The notes beneath the pieces were generated by a model, which searched no databases, had not been told where the DNA came from, and was given only the letters and a program-made list of their open reading frames with translations. Both the position numbers and the translations under genes were made by a program. From Rickettsia tamurae (lineage in GTDB: Bacteria > Pseudomonadota > Alphaproteobacteria > Rickettsiales > Rickettsiaceae), in assembly GCF_000751075.1 (NCBI RefSeq), contig NZ_CCMG01000014.1, positions 123,818-187,817 on the forward strand: 64,000 nucleotides of DNA. Reading direction: 5' to 3'. Shown here in pieces: positions 63,748-64,000 of the stretch; positions within the stretch are counted from its first letter, which is position 1; the number at the start of each line of letters is the position of its first letter.

Positions 63748-64000
63748 CTCATCCATTGTGATAAATTAACAATTCTTAATCAATTAAGTAATATATAATT
63801 CAACTTGATTTGTTGCGTTATTATTCTTAAATTTATAATCTTATATTTTAGGAGAATTGCAAATTAGCTTAGAGTAGTGCGCCAACTAGGTCATTTTTGT
63901 GTGGATTGGTAAATATTCTTTATGTTATTCCTGCAAAAGCGAGAAAGCATTGTTGCGTGGATACATACTTAAGCCGTCATTGCGAGCAGCCGTAGGCTGC
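63748..64000. other. Gene-free window end with repeat pieces
   Basis: No gene is seen. From about 63930 come GTTATTCCTGCAAAAGCGAG, TTGTTGCGTGGAT and GTCATTGCGAGCAGCCGTAG, portions of three hairpin repeat types, the last cut by the window edge. Confidence 0.6.

Overview
The window is AT-rich chromosomal DNA from an obligate intracellular alphaproteobacterium of the genus Rickettsia. The support is the gene content and order (rpoB-rpoC-pepA-mipZ-aspS; gatC-gatA-gatB; frr-pyrH; nusB-rlmE; dnaK-dnaJ; sucA-sucB), protein sequences that read as Rickettsia orthologues, and a very high load of Rickettsia palindromic elements (RPEs) and other hairpin repeats in almost every gap. I cannot name the species. 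About thirty housekeeping genes are intact, whereas accessory genes are nearly all broken by frameshifts.

Layout. 0-13.7 kb: end of rpoB, rpoC, a broken hypothetical gene, pepA, the division-site ATPase mipZ, a small hypothetical gene, aspS, then a decayed gene carrying lipid-kinase-like motifs (a probable Risk1-type effector relic). 13.8-24.4 kb: Bax-inhibitor-like membrane protein, dapB, flavin reductase, a solute-binding lipoprotein, gatBAC, frr, pyrH, an orphan mnhE-like gene, an EmrB/QacA exporter and a small orphan with a strong promoter. 24.6-26.8 kb: a degraded array of toxin-tip and immunity-like fragments. 27-36.4 kb: tRNA-Thr(CGU), bamA, rseP, nusB, rlmE, a GHSLG lipase-like gene divergent from an unknown membrane-associated protein, ratA with an sdhAF4 gene of 44 codons, and rsmE with a repeat inserted in frame. 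36.4-39.4 kb: DUF378 remnant and a wrecked RND efflux pump. 39.8-47.3 kb: HU/IHF, holB, ffh, a secreted prolyl oligopeptidase, hemW and a broken ankyrin gene. 47.7-49.3 kb: two broken genes resembling a CmcI-type methyltransferase and an Fe(II)/2-oxoglutarate oxygenase. 49.7-64 kb: gltP, queD-cutA, sucA-sucB, recN, bamD, chaB, dnaK-dnaJ and a periplasmic trypsin-like protease.

How it fits together. The intact part covers transcription, translation (including the GatCAB transamidation route), outer-membrane assembly (bamA, bamD, rseP), the 2-oxoglutarate dehydrogenase step of the TCA cycle, protein folding, export (ffh) and repair. The decayed part is what one expects of host-interaction and inter-bacterial functions: effector-like kinase, ankyrin protein, toxin/immunity modules, multidrug pump and small-molecule tailoring enzymes. 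The best candidates for something undescribed are the toxin/immunity array, the lipase/unknown divergent pair with a shared inverted repeat, and the nested mosaic palindromes.
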